Assembly (NCBI RefSeq): GCF_001270745.1
Contig: NZ_KQ434758.1
Coordinates: forward strand, 144,026 to 208,025
Reading direction: 5' to 3'
DNA from: Jiangella muralis
GTDB taxonomy: Bacteria > Actinomycetota > Actinomycetes > Jiangellales > Jiangellaceae
DNA length: 64,000 nt
In this document: positions 29,247-39,181 of the stretch, piece by piece
Layout of the letters: each line of letters starts with the position of its first letter
Numbering within the stretch: the first letter of the stretch is position 1
The notes under the pieces: model-generated
The model's database searches: none
Told to the model about the DNA's origin: nothing
What the model saw: only the letters and a program-made list of their open reading frames with translations
Position numbers and translations under genes: made by a program

Positions 29247-30541
29247 ACACGCAGATCACCGACCGGCCGCGAGCCGGCTGGCGGCAGGTCCCCCGCGACC
29301 TCGCGTACCTGCTGCCGGGGCTCCCCATCGCCATCGCCTCCTTCACCATCATGGTGACCGGATTCGCCCTGGGCGCCGGGCTGTTCGTGCTGGCGTTCCT
29401 CGGGCTGATCGTGTGGATCGCCATGCTCGGCGCCGCCCGCGGCTTCGCCGTCGCCGAGCGGGCCCGGGTGGGGCTCATGGAGGACCGCCCGGTCGGCCCG
29501 GCCTACCACCGGCCCGCCTCCGGCAAAGGCCTGGCCCGGCTGTTCAGCTACCTTCGCGACCCGCTGGCCTGGCGCGAGTGGGGCTTCGGCATCCTCATCC
29601 TGCCGATCCGCTGCTTCACCTGGAGCATGACCATCGCGTGGACGGCCGCCGCGCTGGGTGGCACCACGTACGTCCTGTGGGAGTGGTCGCTGCCACGCGA
29701 CGACGCCGAGAACGAGACGCTCTCCGAGCTGATCGGCCTCGGCAGCAGCCGGTTCGCCGACGTCGCGCTGAACACCGGCATCGGCCTGGTCTTCCTGGTC
29801 ACGCTGCCGTACCTGCTGCGCGCGTTCGCGCTCACCGAGTCGTCGCTGGTCTGGGCCATGCTGACGAACGAGAACGCGGCGCTGCGGGCCCGCGCCGACG
29901 AACTGAGCCGCAGCCGCACGGCGGTCGTGCAGGCCGAGGCCGACACCCTGCGCCGGGTCGAGCGCGACATCCACGACGGCCCGCAGCAGCGCCTCGTCCG
30001 GCTCACCATGGATCTCGAGTCCGCCCAGCGCCGCTTCGACGACGACCCCGACGCCGCGCGGCCGCTGCTCGAGGGCGCCGTCACGCAGACCAAGGAGGCG
30101 CTGGCCGAGCTGCGCGCCGTCTCCCGCGGCATCGCCCCGCCCATCCTCACCGACCGCGGCCTGGCGGCCGCCCTCGCCGCGGCGACCGCCCGGTGCCCCG
30201 TCCCGACCACCCTCGACGTCGGCCCCGACCTCGCCGAGCGGCTGCCGTCGGCCATCGAGAACGCCGCCTACTTCGTCGTGACCGAGTCGCTGACGAACGT
30301 GGCGAAGCACTCGCAGGCGTCGCGGTGCGCGGTCTCGGTCGTCCGGGTCGACGACGTCCTGCACGTCCAGATCGCCGACGACGGCCGCGGCGGCGCGCAC
30401 CTCGGCAAGGGCCACGGCCTGGCCGGTCTCGCCGACCGCCTCGCCGGTGTCGACGGCCGCCTCGACGTCGTCAGCCCGCCCGCCGGCGGCACCACCGTCA
30501 GCGCCGAGCTGCCCATCCCGGCCCCGAGCACCGCCCGATGA
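29243..30541 (+). CDS. Sensor histidine kinase (sensor domain plus HisKA_3), first of a tandem pair
   Basis: A 432-residue membrane kinase: an N-terminal putative-sensor domain with paired hydrophobic segments (AYLLPGLPIAIASFTIMV) and more membrane helices near 120 and 180, then dimerisation/phosphotransfer RRVERDIHDGPQQRLVRLTM (phospho-His in DIHDG) and a HATPase with ADDGRGGAHLGKGHGLAGLADRLAG. These kinases normally signal to NarL-type regulators. Start ATG 29243 overlaps the preceding stop. Confidence 0.92.
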   Translation: MNTQITDRPRAGWRQVPRDLAYLLPGLPIAIASFTIMVTGFALGAGLFVLAFLGLIVWIAMLGAARGFAVAERARVGLMEDRPVGPAYHRPASGKGLARLFSYLRDPLAWREWGFGILILPIRCFTWSMTIAWTAAALGGTTYVLWEWSLPRDDAENETLSELIGLGSSRFADVALNTGIGLVFLVTLPYLLRAFALTESSLVWAMLTNENAALRARADELSRSRTAVVQAEADTLRRVERDIHDGPQQRLVRLTMDLESAQRRFDDDPDAARPLLEGAVTQTKEALAELRAVSRGIAPPILTDRGLAAALAAATARCPVPTTLDVGPDLAERLPSAIENAAYFVVTESLTNVAKHSQASRCAVSVVRVDDVLHVQIADDGRGGAHLGKGHGLAGLADRLAGVDGRLDVVSPPAGGTTVSAELPIPAPSTAR

Positions 30542-31749
30542 GTGACGACGCGCCCCGGCCCCGGGTGACCTGGCGGCAGATCGGCCGTGACCTCGGCTAC
30601 CTGCTGCCGGGCCTGCCCATCGCCATCGCCTCGTTCACGCTGATGGTGGTCGGGTTCTTCCTCGGCATCGGGCTGATCGTGCTGGCCTTCGTCGGCCTGA
30701 TCATCCTGATGGCGATGCTGCTGACGGCGCGCGGCTTCGCCCGGGCCGAGCGGGCCCGGGTCGGCCTGATGGAGCGGCGCGAGGTCGGGCCGGTGTACTA
30801 CCAGCCGGCGACCGAGCGCGGGCTGTCCCGCGTACTGGAGGTGCTGCGCGACCGGCAGTCGTGGCGCGACTGGCTCTACTGCGTGCTGATCCTGCCGGTG
30901 CGGGTGTTCACCTGGTCGGTCACGATGGTGTGGCTGGGGCTGACCATCGGGCTGTCGCCGCTGATCGCGCTGTCGTGGGTGATCGCCGGCGGCGGCGGGT
31001 TCCGCGGGCTGCCGCTGGCGCTGGCGCACATCTTGCGCGGGGTCGCCGTCCTGGAGTCGTCGCTGGCGTGGGGCCTGCTGACGAACGAGACGGCGGCGCT
31101 GCGGGCCCGCACCGAGCAGCTGAGCCGCAGCCGTCAGTCCGTCGTCGCCGCCGAGGCCGAGATGCTGCGCCGGGTCGAGCGCGACATCCACGACGGGCCG
31201 CAGCAGCGCCTCGTCCGCCTCACCATGGACCTCGAGTCCGCCCAGCGCCGCTTCGACGACGACCCGCAGGCCGCGCGGCCGCTCGTCGAGGAGGCCGTGC
31301 AGCAGACCAAGGAGGCGCTGGCCGAACTCCGTGCGGTGTCGCGCGGCATCGCCCCGCCCATCCTCACCGACCGCGGCCTGCCCGCCGCCCTGGCCGCCGC
31401 CACCGTCCGCTGTCCCGTCCCCACCACCCTCGACATCGACCTCCTCGACGGCGAGCGGCTGCCGCCGGCGATCGAGAACGCCGCCTACTTCGTGGTGACG
31501 GAGTCGCTCACCAACGTGGCCAAGCACGCCGACGCGTCCGCCTGCTCGGTCTCCGTGCTCCGCGCCGGCGACGCCCTGCACGTCCAGGTCACCGACGACG
31601 GCCGGGGCGGGGCGCACCAGGGCAAGGGCCACGGCCTCGCCGGGCTGGCGGACCGGCTGGCCGGGGTGGACGGGCGGTTCGACGTCGCCAGCCCGCCCGG
31701 CGCCGGCACGACGGTGTCGGCCGAGCTCCCCCTGCCGGTCGCCGACTGA
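30538..31749 (+). CDS. Sensor histidine kinase (HisKA_3), second of the tandem pair
   Basis: A 403-residue paralogue of the preceding kinase with the same order: sensor domain (YLLPGLPIAIASFTLMVV), membrane segments, RRVERDIHDGPQQRLVRLTM, and HATPase TDDGRGGAHQGKGHGLAGLAD. It lacks about 30 residues of the first kinase between the later membrane segments. ATG 30538 overlaps the first kinase's TGA. The catalytic cores are nearly identical even at the DNA level, whereas the sensor parts differ more. Confidence 0.92.
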   Translation: MSDDAPRPRVTWRQIGRDLGYLLPGLPIAIASFTLMVVGFFLGIGLIVLAFVGLIILMAMLLTARGFARAERARVGLMERREVGPVYYQPATERGLSRVLEVLRDRQSWRDWLYCVLILPVRVFTWSVTMVWLGLTIGLSPLIALSWVIAGGGGFRGLPLALAHILRGVAVLESSLAWGLLTNETAALRARTEQLSRSRQSVVAAEAEMLRRVERDIHDGPQQRLVRLTMDLESAQRRFDDDPQAARPLVEEAVQQTKEALAELRAVSRGIAPPILTDRGLPAALAAATVRCPVPTTLDIDLLDGERLPPAIENAAYFVVTESLTNVAKHADASACSVSVLRAGDALHVQVTDDGRGGAHQGKGHGLAGLADRLAGVDGRFDVASPPGAGTTVSAELPLPVAD

Positions 31750-31750
31750 C

Positions 31751-32887
31751 TCAGGGGGTGGCGGCGTCCGGGGTCGGATCGGGCTCGATGGCCAGGACGA
31801 CGGCGGGCAGCAGGGCGTGCGGCACGTGCGGCCGCGGCGTCCGGGCGGTACGGCGCCGGTCGCGGGCCGCGGCCAGCAGCCGGACGACCACCCAGGCCGC
31901 CCCCATGAGGGCCGCCGCGAGCACCGGCGCGACCAGCACGACGGCGCGGAACAGGAAGACGACGGGCAGCGCCTCGCCGAGCCCGGCGCCGGCCAGCATG
32001 AGCGCGCCGATCAGCGCGGTCTCGGCCGAGCCGATGCCGGCCGGGGTCGGGGTGGCGGCCGACAGCGCGGTGCCGGCGAGGTACGCGGCCATGCCGACGC
32101 CGATGCTGATCTCGACACCGAAACCGACCGCGGCCAGCGCGAAGCCGGTGGCCAGGCAGGCCGCGGCGGTCAACTGGGCGCCCAGCGCGGCCAGCGCCAG
32201 CACCGGCCGGGCCCGGACGGCGGCGACGACGTCGTGCACGGTGGCCCGCAACCGCTGCAGCTTGGTCTGACGGCTCGGCGGCAGGGTCGTGACGGACGCG
32301 GTGACGGGGCGGTCGGCCCGCCTGGCGGCCCGCCGCGCCGCCAGCCGGCGGACCAGGAAGCGCACCGCGAACACCAGCACCGTCGCCACCACGATGACGG
32401 TGAGCAGCCCGCTCCAGCCCTCGCGCAGCCAGGCGACGCCGAGCAGCAGGCCGGACCCGTGCGCCAGCGCACCCGCCACCGCCCACAGCGCCACGACGCC
32501 CGCGGCCGCCGTGTTCGAGGCGCCGCCGCGATGCAATGCCGCGACGAACACCCCGGCCGCGCCGACGCCGGCCGGGACGACCCGGTTGGCGACGGTGCCG
32601 CCGATGTGCGCCGTGGCCGCGCCGGACCACGTCAGGTAGCCGGAGGCGATGGCCCGCTTGCCGGCGATGGCCGCCATCGTCGCCATGATCCAGAACATCG
32701 CGACCAGCAGCGGGACGTACGGGTTGCGGCGCATGGACGTGATCAGGTTGGGCAGCACCGAGGGCACGATGAGGAAGCCCACGACCACCAGGATCGCGAG
32801 CACGGCCAGCAGACCGACGACCCGGCGCGTGCTGCCGAACATCGCACGCCGCCGGGTCCGTGTGGTGGTCCGTTCATCGATCGCCAC
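31751..32887 (-). CDS. YbhN/UPF0104-type (LPG synthase-like) membrane protein
   Basis: A 378-residue protein with six to eight hydrophobic segments resembling the flippase-like domain of lysylphosphatidylglycerol synthases. The conserved block GGTVANRVVPAGVGAAGVFVAAL and the later TPTPAGIGSAETALIGAL (PxPxGxG-E) are typical. No synthase domain follows, so flipping of a lipid or substrate is the likely function, of unknown specificity. I chose GTG 32887; a longer frame to 32968 exists. It converges on the second kinase. Confidence 0.8.
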   Translation of the reverse strand: MAIDERTTTRTRRRAMFGSTRRVVGLLAVLAILVVVGFLIVPSVLPNLITSMRRNPYVPLLVAMFWIMATMAAIAGKRAIASGYLTWSGAATAHIGGTVANRVVPAGVGAAGVFVAALHRGGASNTAAAGVVALWAVAGALAHGSGLLLGVAWLREGWSGLLTVIVVATVLVFAVRFLVRRLAARRAARRADRPVTASVTTLPPSRQTKLQRLRATVHDVVAAVRARPVLALAALGAQLTAAACLATGFALAAVGFGVEISIGVGMAAYLAGTALSAATPTPAGIGSAETALIGALMLAGAGLGEALPVVFLFRAVVLVAPVLAAALMGAAWVVVRLLAAARDRRRTARTPRPHVPHALLPAVVLAIEPDPTPDAATP

Positions 32888-33004
32888 GCCCCTATGGTGA
32901 CCTACCGAAACGTCCACAGTCTGTAGTAGAGACGTACAAGTGACCTCGATCTGCCCTCTCACCTGCACCGTTGACGCGGAAAATTTGTCCGCCGGAGCTC
33001 CGAG

Positions 33005-35797
33005 TCAGGCGTCGCGAGTCAGCGTGGACGCGACGGTCATGCGGCGCAGCGCGGCGACCGGGACCAGGCTGGCCAGCACCGGGACCAGGGTGCCGCCGGC
33101 CACCGTCATCGCGGCGGCCGCCAGGAGCTCGGCGCGCAGGTCACCGGCCAGTCCGGCGGCGATGGCCAGCCCGGCGACGGTGCCGCAGACGGCGCCGGTG
33201 CAGCCGATCAGCGCGGCCTCGGCCAGCACCACCCGGCGCACCCGCCCGTCGCCCCAGCCGACGGCCTGGAGAACGGCGAGCTCGGCCCGGCGGTCGCGCA
33301 CGTTGAGGAACACGACGTCGGCGACCGCGATGCTGGACAGCAGGATCGTCACCAGCACCGCGACGTAGTCGATCTCGCGGGCCCGCACGGAGACCGCGTC
33401 GCCCAGCACCGACCCGACGACGGCGCCGTTGAACGCCAGCGTGATGCCGAGCAGGGCCGTCAGCGCGGCGCACCCGAGGGCCACCGCGAGCACGCCGAGC
33501 CCGGTCCGCCCGGGTGAGCGGACCACGTTGGCCACCGCCAGCGACCGCACCCCGCGCACGACCGGCGACCGCTGGCCGGGCCGCAGCCGCGACTGCTGCA
33601 TCCCCGTGATTGACGGCTTCGACGCCCGCCACGCCGGCCACGCCGCGGCCACCAGCGCGACGAACACCGCCACCGGCACGGCGACAAGGGCGCGCGTCAG
33701 CGTCACCTCCAGGCCGGTGATCCAGCCGGTCGCCACCGCGACCAGCGCGCCGGCGATCCCCGCGGCGCCGCCGACCAGCAGCACCTCGGCCAGCAGCAGC
33801 CGCAGCAGCAGCCCGCGGCTCCAGCCGATCCGGCTCAGCACCGCCAGCTCGCCCCGCCGCGACCGCGCCGACGCGGCCGACACGTTCGCGACGAACAAGG
33901 TGCTCACGGCCAGGACCAGCACGAACAGCGCCACGCTCTTGTGGTCGACGGCCTGCATGACGGCGGCGACGACGCCCTGTTGCATCCAGGTCTCGGCGAC
34001 CGCCAGGCCCGGGCGGCCGTGTGCGCCGGGCGGCAGCTCGACGGTCTGCTCGGTGGCGGTGCTGCCGAGGACGATGTCGACGTCGAGGCCGGTGGTGCGG
34101 CGGATCTGGTCGGCCACCAGCCGGACCCGTTCGCGCTCGACCGGGCTGACGCCGGTGACGCCGGCGACCTGGACCCGGATCGCGCTGATCGGCGCCTCCG
34201 GGTCGGCCAGCTCGATGCCCGACCCCGTGAACGTGTCGAGGTCGGACAGCCGCATGAACGCCGTCGGCGGGCCCAGGTGGTAGGCGGCCGGGCTGCCGGA
34301 CGGGAGCAGCGTGCGGCCGCCGAGCAGCGCCGTGCTGCGTGCGTCGGCCGCGGGCAGGCCGCTGGCGCCGTCGAACCCGGCGGCCTCGAAGTCGCTGGGC
34401 TCGAAGACGCCGACGATGCCCAGCTGCGGCAGGTCGCCGGCCTGCGAGTTCGCCGAGCCGGGGTGCGGGCGGACCTCGCGGAACCCGGTGTCGGCGGCGA
34501 GCGGCGGCGTCGGCACGTAGCCCTCGACCCGCACCGATGAGCGCCAGGCGTCCCGCGGGTTGTCGACGGTGCGCGGCTTCAGCACCCCGCCGGCGCCGAC
34601 GTCGTAGGCCGTCGGCTCGGTCGTCCAGAAGCTGTCGACGAAGATGTCGACCGGGCTCTCCGTCGCCTGCCCGATCAGCTCCTGGTAGGCGCGGTCGGCG
34701 GTGACGGTCTCGGTGGCGACCACCGGGCCGGGCGTCGCGAGCAGCCCGTCGATCTGGGCCAGCCGCAGGCCCGCGGCGAACCGTGCGGCCGCGTCATCGG
34801 GCAGCCGCCGCACCGTCACCTCGGCCTGCGCGTCGACATGCGGCTGTGCCGCCACGACGACCGGGACCGGCCGGCTGCCGGCGCCGGTGGCGGGCGCGGG
34901 GCCGGCCAGCGCCCGCAGCGACGCCGGCACGTCGTCGCCGCCGAGCGCGGCCTCCTGCGCGGGGTCGACCGCGGCGACCAGCACCGGGAACGACCACTCG
35001 AGCATGACGGTGCGCCGCTGCGGCGCCTGCAGGGTGCGGGTGACGGGGTCACCCCCGGGGCGGGTGGTCCAGCACTTGCGGCTGCGCTCGCGCGCCGCGG
35101 CGGCCGGCGAGTCGGCGATGCCGCCGCCGAACTGGCGGTAGGGGCAGACCACCACGGTGGAGCCGTCCGGCATCGTCTCGGCCTCGCCGTACGGCTCGCC
35201 GCTCTCGTTGGGCTGGCCGAGCACCGCGACGGTGTTCGGGGTGACGTAGGAGTACGAGGCGGACGGCTGCTCGATCCGGGTCAGCCCGCGGTCGCTGAGG
35301 TAGGCGACGTCGGCGACCAGCAGCTCACGGCCGGCGTCCGTCCGCGGCCCGACGTCGATCGCGACCTGCGTCGCCTTCATGACGTAGCCGACCATCGCCA
35401 CCGGCGCCGCCACCTCGACGCCGCCGAGCGCGCGGATGGCGTCGTAGTAGGCCATCGAGATGCCGCCGAACTGGCCGGACAGCTGGTAGGGGCGGACGAG
35501 GCCGCGCTCGGCCTCGAGGTCGCTGCGGGTGCCGGGCGGACGGACGAGGATGTGGTACGGGCTCGGCGCGGCGGCGACCACGCCGCGCAGCTCCAGCCGT
35601 TCGACCTCCGACGCGCCGGTGAGCACGGTGAACACCGACGTCGCCGCGACGACGCCGAGGCCGAGCGCCAGCGCGCGGCCCCAGTGGGCGCGCAGCTGGG
35701 CCCACACCAGCGGCGCGACGCCGGCCGGGCCGTTCCCGCCGCGGCGTCGGAGTCTGCGGAGGGTCCGGCCGAGGGCTCGGTCAGCGGGCGGCGGCAC
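33005..35797 (-). CDS. FtsX-like ABC transporter permease (MacB/LolC type), large
   Basis: A 930-residue permease: one hydrophobic segment near residue 45, a large extracytoplasmic domain (about 60-620), then two groups of membrane segments, with EKRGELAVLSRIGWS-like SRRGELAVLSRIGWSRG and RRAELAVLQAVGWGDGRV marking two FtsX repeats. The paired ATPase starts just upstream (66 bases). GTG 35797 has a GGGGGG tract 7 bases before it. It probably exports or extracts a hydrophobic substrate and forms a mechanotransmission-type complex with the ATPase. Confidence 0.88.
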   Translation of the reverse strand: MPPPADRALGRTLRRLRRRGGNGPAGVAPLVWAQLRAHWGRALALGLGVVAATSVFTVLTGASEVERLELRGVVAAAPSPYHILVRPPGTRSDLEAERGLVRPYQLSGQFGGISMAYYDAIRALGGVEVAAPVAMVGYVMKATQVAIDVGPRTDAGRELLVADVAYLSDRGLTRIEQPSASYSYVTPNTVAVLGQPNESGEPYGEAETMPDGSTVVVCPYRQFGGGIADSPAAAARERSRKCWTTRPGGDPVTRTLQAPQRRTVMLEWSFPVLVAAVDPAQEAALGGDDVPASLRALAGPAPATGAGSRPVPVVVAAQPHVDAQAEVTVRRLPDDAAARFAAGLRLAQIDGLLATPGPVVATETVTADRAYQELIGQATESPVDIFVDSFWTTEPTAYDVGAGGVLKPRTVDNPRDAWRSSVRVEGYVPTPPLAADTGFREVRPHPGSANSQAGDLPQLGIVGVFEPSDFEAAGFDGASGLPAADARSTALLGGRTLLPSGSPAAYHLGPPTAFMRLSDLDTFTGSGIELADPEAPISAIRVQVAGVTGVSPVERERVRLVADQIRRTTGLDVDIVLGSTATEQTVELPPGAHGRPGLAVAETWMQQGVVAAVMQAVDHKSVALFVLVLAVSTLFVANVSAASARSRRGELAVLSRIGWSRGLLLRLLLAEVLLVGGAAGIAGALVAVATGWITGLEVTLTRALVAVPVAVFVALVAAAWPAWRASKPSITGMQQSRLRPGQRSPVVRGVRSLAVANVVRSPGRTGLGVLAVALGCAALTALLGITLAFNGAVVGSVLGDAVSVRAREIDYVAVLVTILLSSIAVADVVFLNVRDRRAELAVLQAVGWGDGRVRRVVLAEAALIGCTGAVCGTVAGLAIAAGLAGDLRAELLAAAAMTVAGGTLVPVLASLVPVAALRRMTVASTLTRDA

Positions 35798-35863
35798 CGG
35801 ACGGCCCCCCGCGGCGCGGCAGGCGGGACGGTGAACGTGACGCCACGCGGTACCGGCGCATGC

Positions 35864-36652
35864 TCAGCCGAGACCGGTCGCCCGGCGCAGTGTCTCGTCC
35901 GGCTGCGGATCCCACAGCGCGTGGTCGGCGACGACCATGCCGTCGCGCAGGCTGATCAGCCGCGAGCACTGGGCCGCGACCGCCGCCTCGTGCGTCGCCA
36001 GGACCAGCGTCATCCCGTGGTCGGCCTGCACCTGCGCCAGCAGGTCGAGCACCTCGTCGCCGGTGCGGGAGTCCAGCGCGCCGGTGGGCTCGTCGGCCAG
36101 CAGCAGCTTCGGCCGGGCGACCAGCGCGCGGGCGATCGCCACCCGCTGCTGCTCTCCGCCGGAGAGATCGGCGACGCGGGCGGCGGCGCGGTCGCCGAGC
36201 CCGACCGCGTCGAGCAGTTCACGGGCCCGCTCGTGCCGGTCGAAGTCGACCTGGATCGGCATCAGCGGCACCACGACGTTGTCGAGCGCGCTCAGCTGCG
36301 GCAGCAGATGGTAGTGCTGGAAGACGAAGCCGACGCCGCGCCGGAACGCCGCCGCCGCGCGCCGCGACAACTGCTCGACCCGGGTGCCGCCGACCATGAC
36401 GGTGCCGGAGTCGGGCCGGTCGATGCCGCCGATGACGTGCAGCAGTGTCGACTTGCCGGACCCCGACGGGCCGACGACGGCGACCGTCTCGCCGGCGCGG
36501 ACATCGAGCGTGACGTCGACGAGTGCGGGCACCTGCGCGCCGCCCTGGCGGTAGAAGCGGGTGACGTCGTGCAGCGAGATGGGCGCACCCGGGAACCGGT
36601 CGTGTCCGCCCGACCGGACGTCCGCAGCGTCGCTGGGACCCTGCCGTCTCAT
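35864..36652 (-). CDS. ABC transporter ATP-binding protein (MacB/LolD type)
   Basis: A 262-residue ATPase: Walker A GPSGSGKSTLL, signature LSGGEQQRVAIARAL, Walker B KLLLADEPTGALDS, and an H-loop in LVLATHE. Such ATPases pair with FtsX permeases. The ATG at 36652 is the best start; longer versions would overlap the divergent PadR promoter. The shared intergenic region with the PadR gene suggests that the regulator controls this exporter. Confidence 0.92.
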   Translation of the reverse strand: MRRQGPSDAADVRSGGHDRFPGAPISLHDVTRFYRQGGAQVPALVDVTLDVRAGETVAVVGPSGSGKSTLLHVIGGIDRPDSGTVMVGGTRVEQLSRRAAAAFRRGVGFVFQHYHLLPQLSALDNVVVPLMPIQVDFDRHERARELLDAVGLGDRAAARVADLSGGEQQRVAIARALVARPKLLLADEPTGALDSRTGDEVLDLLAQVQADHGMTLVLATHEAAVAAQCSRLISLRDGMVVADHALWDPQPDETLRRATGLG

Positions 36653-36875
36653 CTGATCATCATGACCTTCGGCTCGGCACGACAAACGGCCAGGGCTGAT
36701 TCTCTCACCACCGCGCAACCCCCACGTGTCCCGGACGGCGCCCGCCACGGCGTGTCCCGGACCGTCGAACCGGTCTCCGACCTGCTCCGAGGCGCTGCGC
36801 GGTGACATGACAGTCGCCACGACCACGGATTACGTCACGCGAATGTCGATGGAACGAGCAGTTCACCCTTACAGT

Positions 36876-37478
36876 GTGAGTGTGCCGCTTCAGCATGCCG
36901 TTCTCGCCCTGCTGGCCGACGGACCCAGCTACGGGTATGAGCTCAAGGCGAACTTCGAGAAGGCCGTCGGACCCCAGTGGGGTGGGCTGAACATCGGCCA
37001 CGTGTATCAGATCCTCGACCGGCTGCATCGCGACGGCATGGTCAGCTCGCACACCGTCCCGCAGGACTCCCGGCCCGACCGAACCGTCTACCTCATCACG
37101 TCGGCCGGGCGCAGCGACCTCGACGAATGGCTGGCGACGCCCACCACGCGCACGTCGGGCTACCGCGACGACTTCATCCTCAAGGTGCTCGCCGCCGGCC
37201 GGCGCGGTCCCGACGCCATCCGCGAGGTCTGCCGCATCCAGCACGACGCGCGGCTGGCCGAACTGCAGACACTGCGCACCAGCCGGCGCACCCACCAGCA
37301 CGACGCGCTCGCGGCCCTCACCATCGAGGCGGCCATCCTGCACACCCAAGCCGACCTCAAGCTGATCGAGGCGGTCGAGTCGCGCGCCGACGAGCCACTG
37401 GAGACCGTCGGACAGGCCCCCGGCGCCCAGGTCAAGAACGTCGACGACCAGGACCGCAAGGCACGGCACGCCTCCTGA
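36876..37478 (+). CDS. PadR-family transcriptional regulator
   Basis: A 200-residue PadR repressor: LQHAVLALLADGPSYGYELKANFEKAVGPQWGGLNIGHVYQILDRLHRDGMV is the winged-helix domain and a C-terminal helical dimerisation part follows. The GTG at 36876 begins with the usual MSVPLQHAV-like opening but has no obvious ribosome site, so leaderless translation is possible; ATG 36843 would add 11 residues. Divergent from the ABC exporter, which it likely represses until a substrate binds. Confidence 0.88.
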   Translation: MSVPLQHAVLALLADGPSYGYELKANFEKAVGPQWGGLNIGHVYQILDRLHRDGMVSSHTVPQDSRPDRTVYLITSAGRSDLDEWLATPTTRTSGYRDDFILKVLAAGRRGPDAIREVCRIQHDARLAELQTLRTSRRTHQHDALAALTIEAAILHTQADLKLIEAVESRADEPLETVGQAPGAQVKNVDDQDRKARHAS

Positions 37479-37576
37479 CCACCGCACCACGCACGGTCCC
37501 GGCCGGGTGACTCTAGGTCCGCCGCAGGACACCCGCGAGGCGCTGTGGATCGGGCCGTGGACAGACCTGGCATGCT

Positions 37577-38230
37577 GTGCGGGTGCGCGTCGTACTTGCC
37601 GAGGACTCCCTGCTGCTACGTGAAGGACTCGTCCGCCTGCTGGGCGAGGCCGGAGCCGACGTGGTCGACGCCGTCGGCGACGGCGAAACGCTGGTGCGGT
37701 CGGTGCAGGAGCACCGCCCCGACGTCGCGATCGTCGATGTCCGCATGCCGCCGACGTTCACCGACGAAGGGCTGCGGGCGGCGTTGTCGGCGCGGTCGGC
37801 GGTGCCCGGGACCGGCGTGCTGGTGTTGTCGCAGTACGTCGAGGAGTCGTACGCGGGTGACCTGTTGGCCGACGGCGCGGGCGGGGTCGGTTACCTGCTG
37901 AAGGACCGGGTGTCGGCGCTGGCCGACCTGTCCGACGCGCTGGAGCGGGTGGCGTCCGGCGGGACCGTGCTGGACCCGGAGGTCGTGGCGCAGCTGTTCG
38001 CGCGGCGCCGTCGCGACCCGCTGCAGACGTTGACGGCGCGGGAGCGCGAGGTGCTGGCGCTGATGGCGGAGGGCCGGACGAACGTCGCCATCGCGCGGCT
38101 GCTGGTCGTCACGCAGGGCGCGGTCGAGAAGCACATCTCGTCGATCCTCACCAAGCTCGACCTCCCCCCGTCCGACGACGACCATCGGCGGGTGCTGGCC
38201 GTGCTGGCGTGGCTGCGGTCCGAGCACTGA
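37577..38230 (+). CDS. NarL/LuxR-type response regulator
   Basis: A 217-residue regulator with receiver (phospho-Asp in VAIVDVRMPP, Lys in GYLLKDRV) and C-terminal LuxR helix-turn-helix LTAREREVLALMAEGRTNVAIARLLVVTQGAVEKHISSILTKL. No kinase gene is adjacent. The two HisKA_3 kinases 6 kb upstream lack a regulator and are plausible partners (inference). The GTG start at 37577 could also be the GTG two codons on. Confidence 0.9.
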   Translation: MRVRVVLAEDSLLLREGLVRLLGEAGADVVDAVGDGETLVRSVQEHRPDVAIVDVRMPPTFTDEGLRAALSARSAVPGTGVLVLSQYVEESYAGDLLADGAGGVGYLLKDRVSALADLSDALERVASGGTVLDPEVVAQLFARRRRDPLQTLTAREREVLALMAEGRTNVAIARLLVVTQGAVEKHISSILTKLDLPPSDDDHRRVLAVLAWLRSEH

Positions 38231-38277
38231 CGCCGGTCCCGGCGGCAACACGGTCGTGACAGGATCTGTGTCACTCT

Positions 38278-38988
38278 GTGCGGGTGTCGTTTCTCATGCG
38301 TGTGGTCGTACCGGACCGTCCCGGTTCCCTCGGAGCCGTCGCGACGGCCGTCGGCGCCGCCGGCGGTGACATCGTCGGTGTCGACGTCGTCGAGAACCGC
38401 GGCGACGGCTTCGTCGTCGATGACTTCCTGGTCGACCTGCCGGGCGGGCGGCTGCCGGACTCGCTGGTGACGGCCTGCCGGACGGTGCCCGACGTGACGG
38501 TGGAGTTCATCGGCCACTACAGCCCGGGCGCCAGCCTGCACCGCGACCTCGAGGCCGTCGAGGCGATGACGGACGAGCCCGACCGCGCCGAGGAGATCCT
38601 GCTCGACCTCGTTCCCGGCATCTTCCGCTCCGGCTGGGGCCTGCTGCTCCCGGCCGCCGGCTCGACGCTGAAGGTGCAGCGCGCCAGCGGCGGCGCCCCC
38701 GAGGACGACGGCTACGAGGCGCCCTGGCTGCCCCTCACCGAACCGACCCGCATCGCCATCGGCCCCGACGCCCCCGAACCCTGGCAGGACGTCGTCGCGG
38801 TGGGCGTCCCGGTCGACGACACCGGCCAGGCCATCGTCTACGGCCGCGACGGCGGGCCGCGCATCCTCGACTCCGAGCTGGCCCGGCTGGTGCACCTGGT
38901 GGCGCTGGCCCAGGTGATCCGCCGCACCGCGCCCGTCCTGGGCTCCGTGCCTGCCATGGACTCCGCGGACGACGCCGCCACCGGCTGA
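38278..38988 (+). CDS. ACT-domain protein
   Basis: A 236-residue protein that opens with an ACT fold (LMRVVVPDRPGSLGAVATAVGAAGGDIVGVDVVE), which commonly binds amino acids. The remainder (LDLVPGIFRSGWGLLLPAAG and QDVVAVGVPVDDTGQAIVYGR) resembles a GAF-like ligand domain and has no enzymatic motif. GTG 38278 or GTG 38284 are possible starts. It probably acts as a small-molecule sensor. Confidence 0.75.
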   Translation: MRVSFLMRVVVPDRPGSLGAVATAVGAAGGDIVGVDVVENRGDGFVVDDFLVDLPGGRLPDSLVTACRTVPDVTVEFIGHYSPGASLHRDLEAVEAMTDEPDRAEEILLDLVPGIFRSGWGLLLPAAGSTLKVQRASGGAPEDDGYEAPWLPLTEPTRIAIGPDAPEPWQDVVAVGVPVDDTGQAIVYGRDGGPRILDSELARLVHLVALAQVIRRTAPVLGSVPAMDSADDAATG

Positions 38989-39016
38989 CCGGCCCACGTC
39001 TAGTTCCCCGTGTTGC

Positions 39017-39088
39017 GGCCTGGTCCCCGGTCGCGGCCTGGTTCCCCGTCGCGTCCTGGTCTCTCGTCACGTCCTGGTTGCTCGTCAC
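39017..39088. repeat. 18-base tandem repeat, four copies, with inverted complement nearby
   Basis: Four 18-base units of the form G(G/T)CCTGGT-C-TCGTC(A/G)C stand head to tail (39017, 39035, 39053, 39071). At 39126-39155 the inverse AGACCAGGACGC occurs twice, so a hairpin can form with the direct units. It begins about 30 bases after the ACT-protein stop and may also act in transcription termination. Confidence 0.6.
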
Positions 39089-39181
39089 GCCGAACGCGCC
39101 ATTCGGCCTCGACAACGCGACGTCAGACCAGGACGCAACGCCAGACCAGGACGCGATGCCCGCACGGCCCACCGCTCGCCG

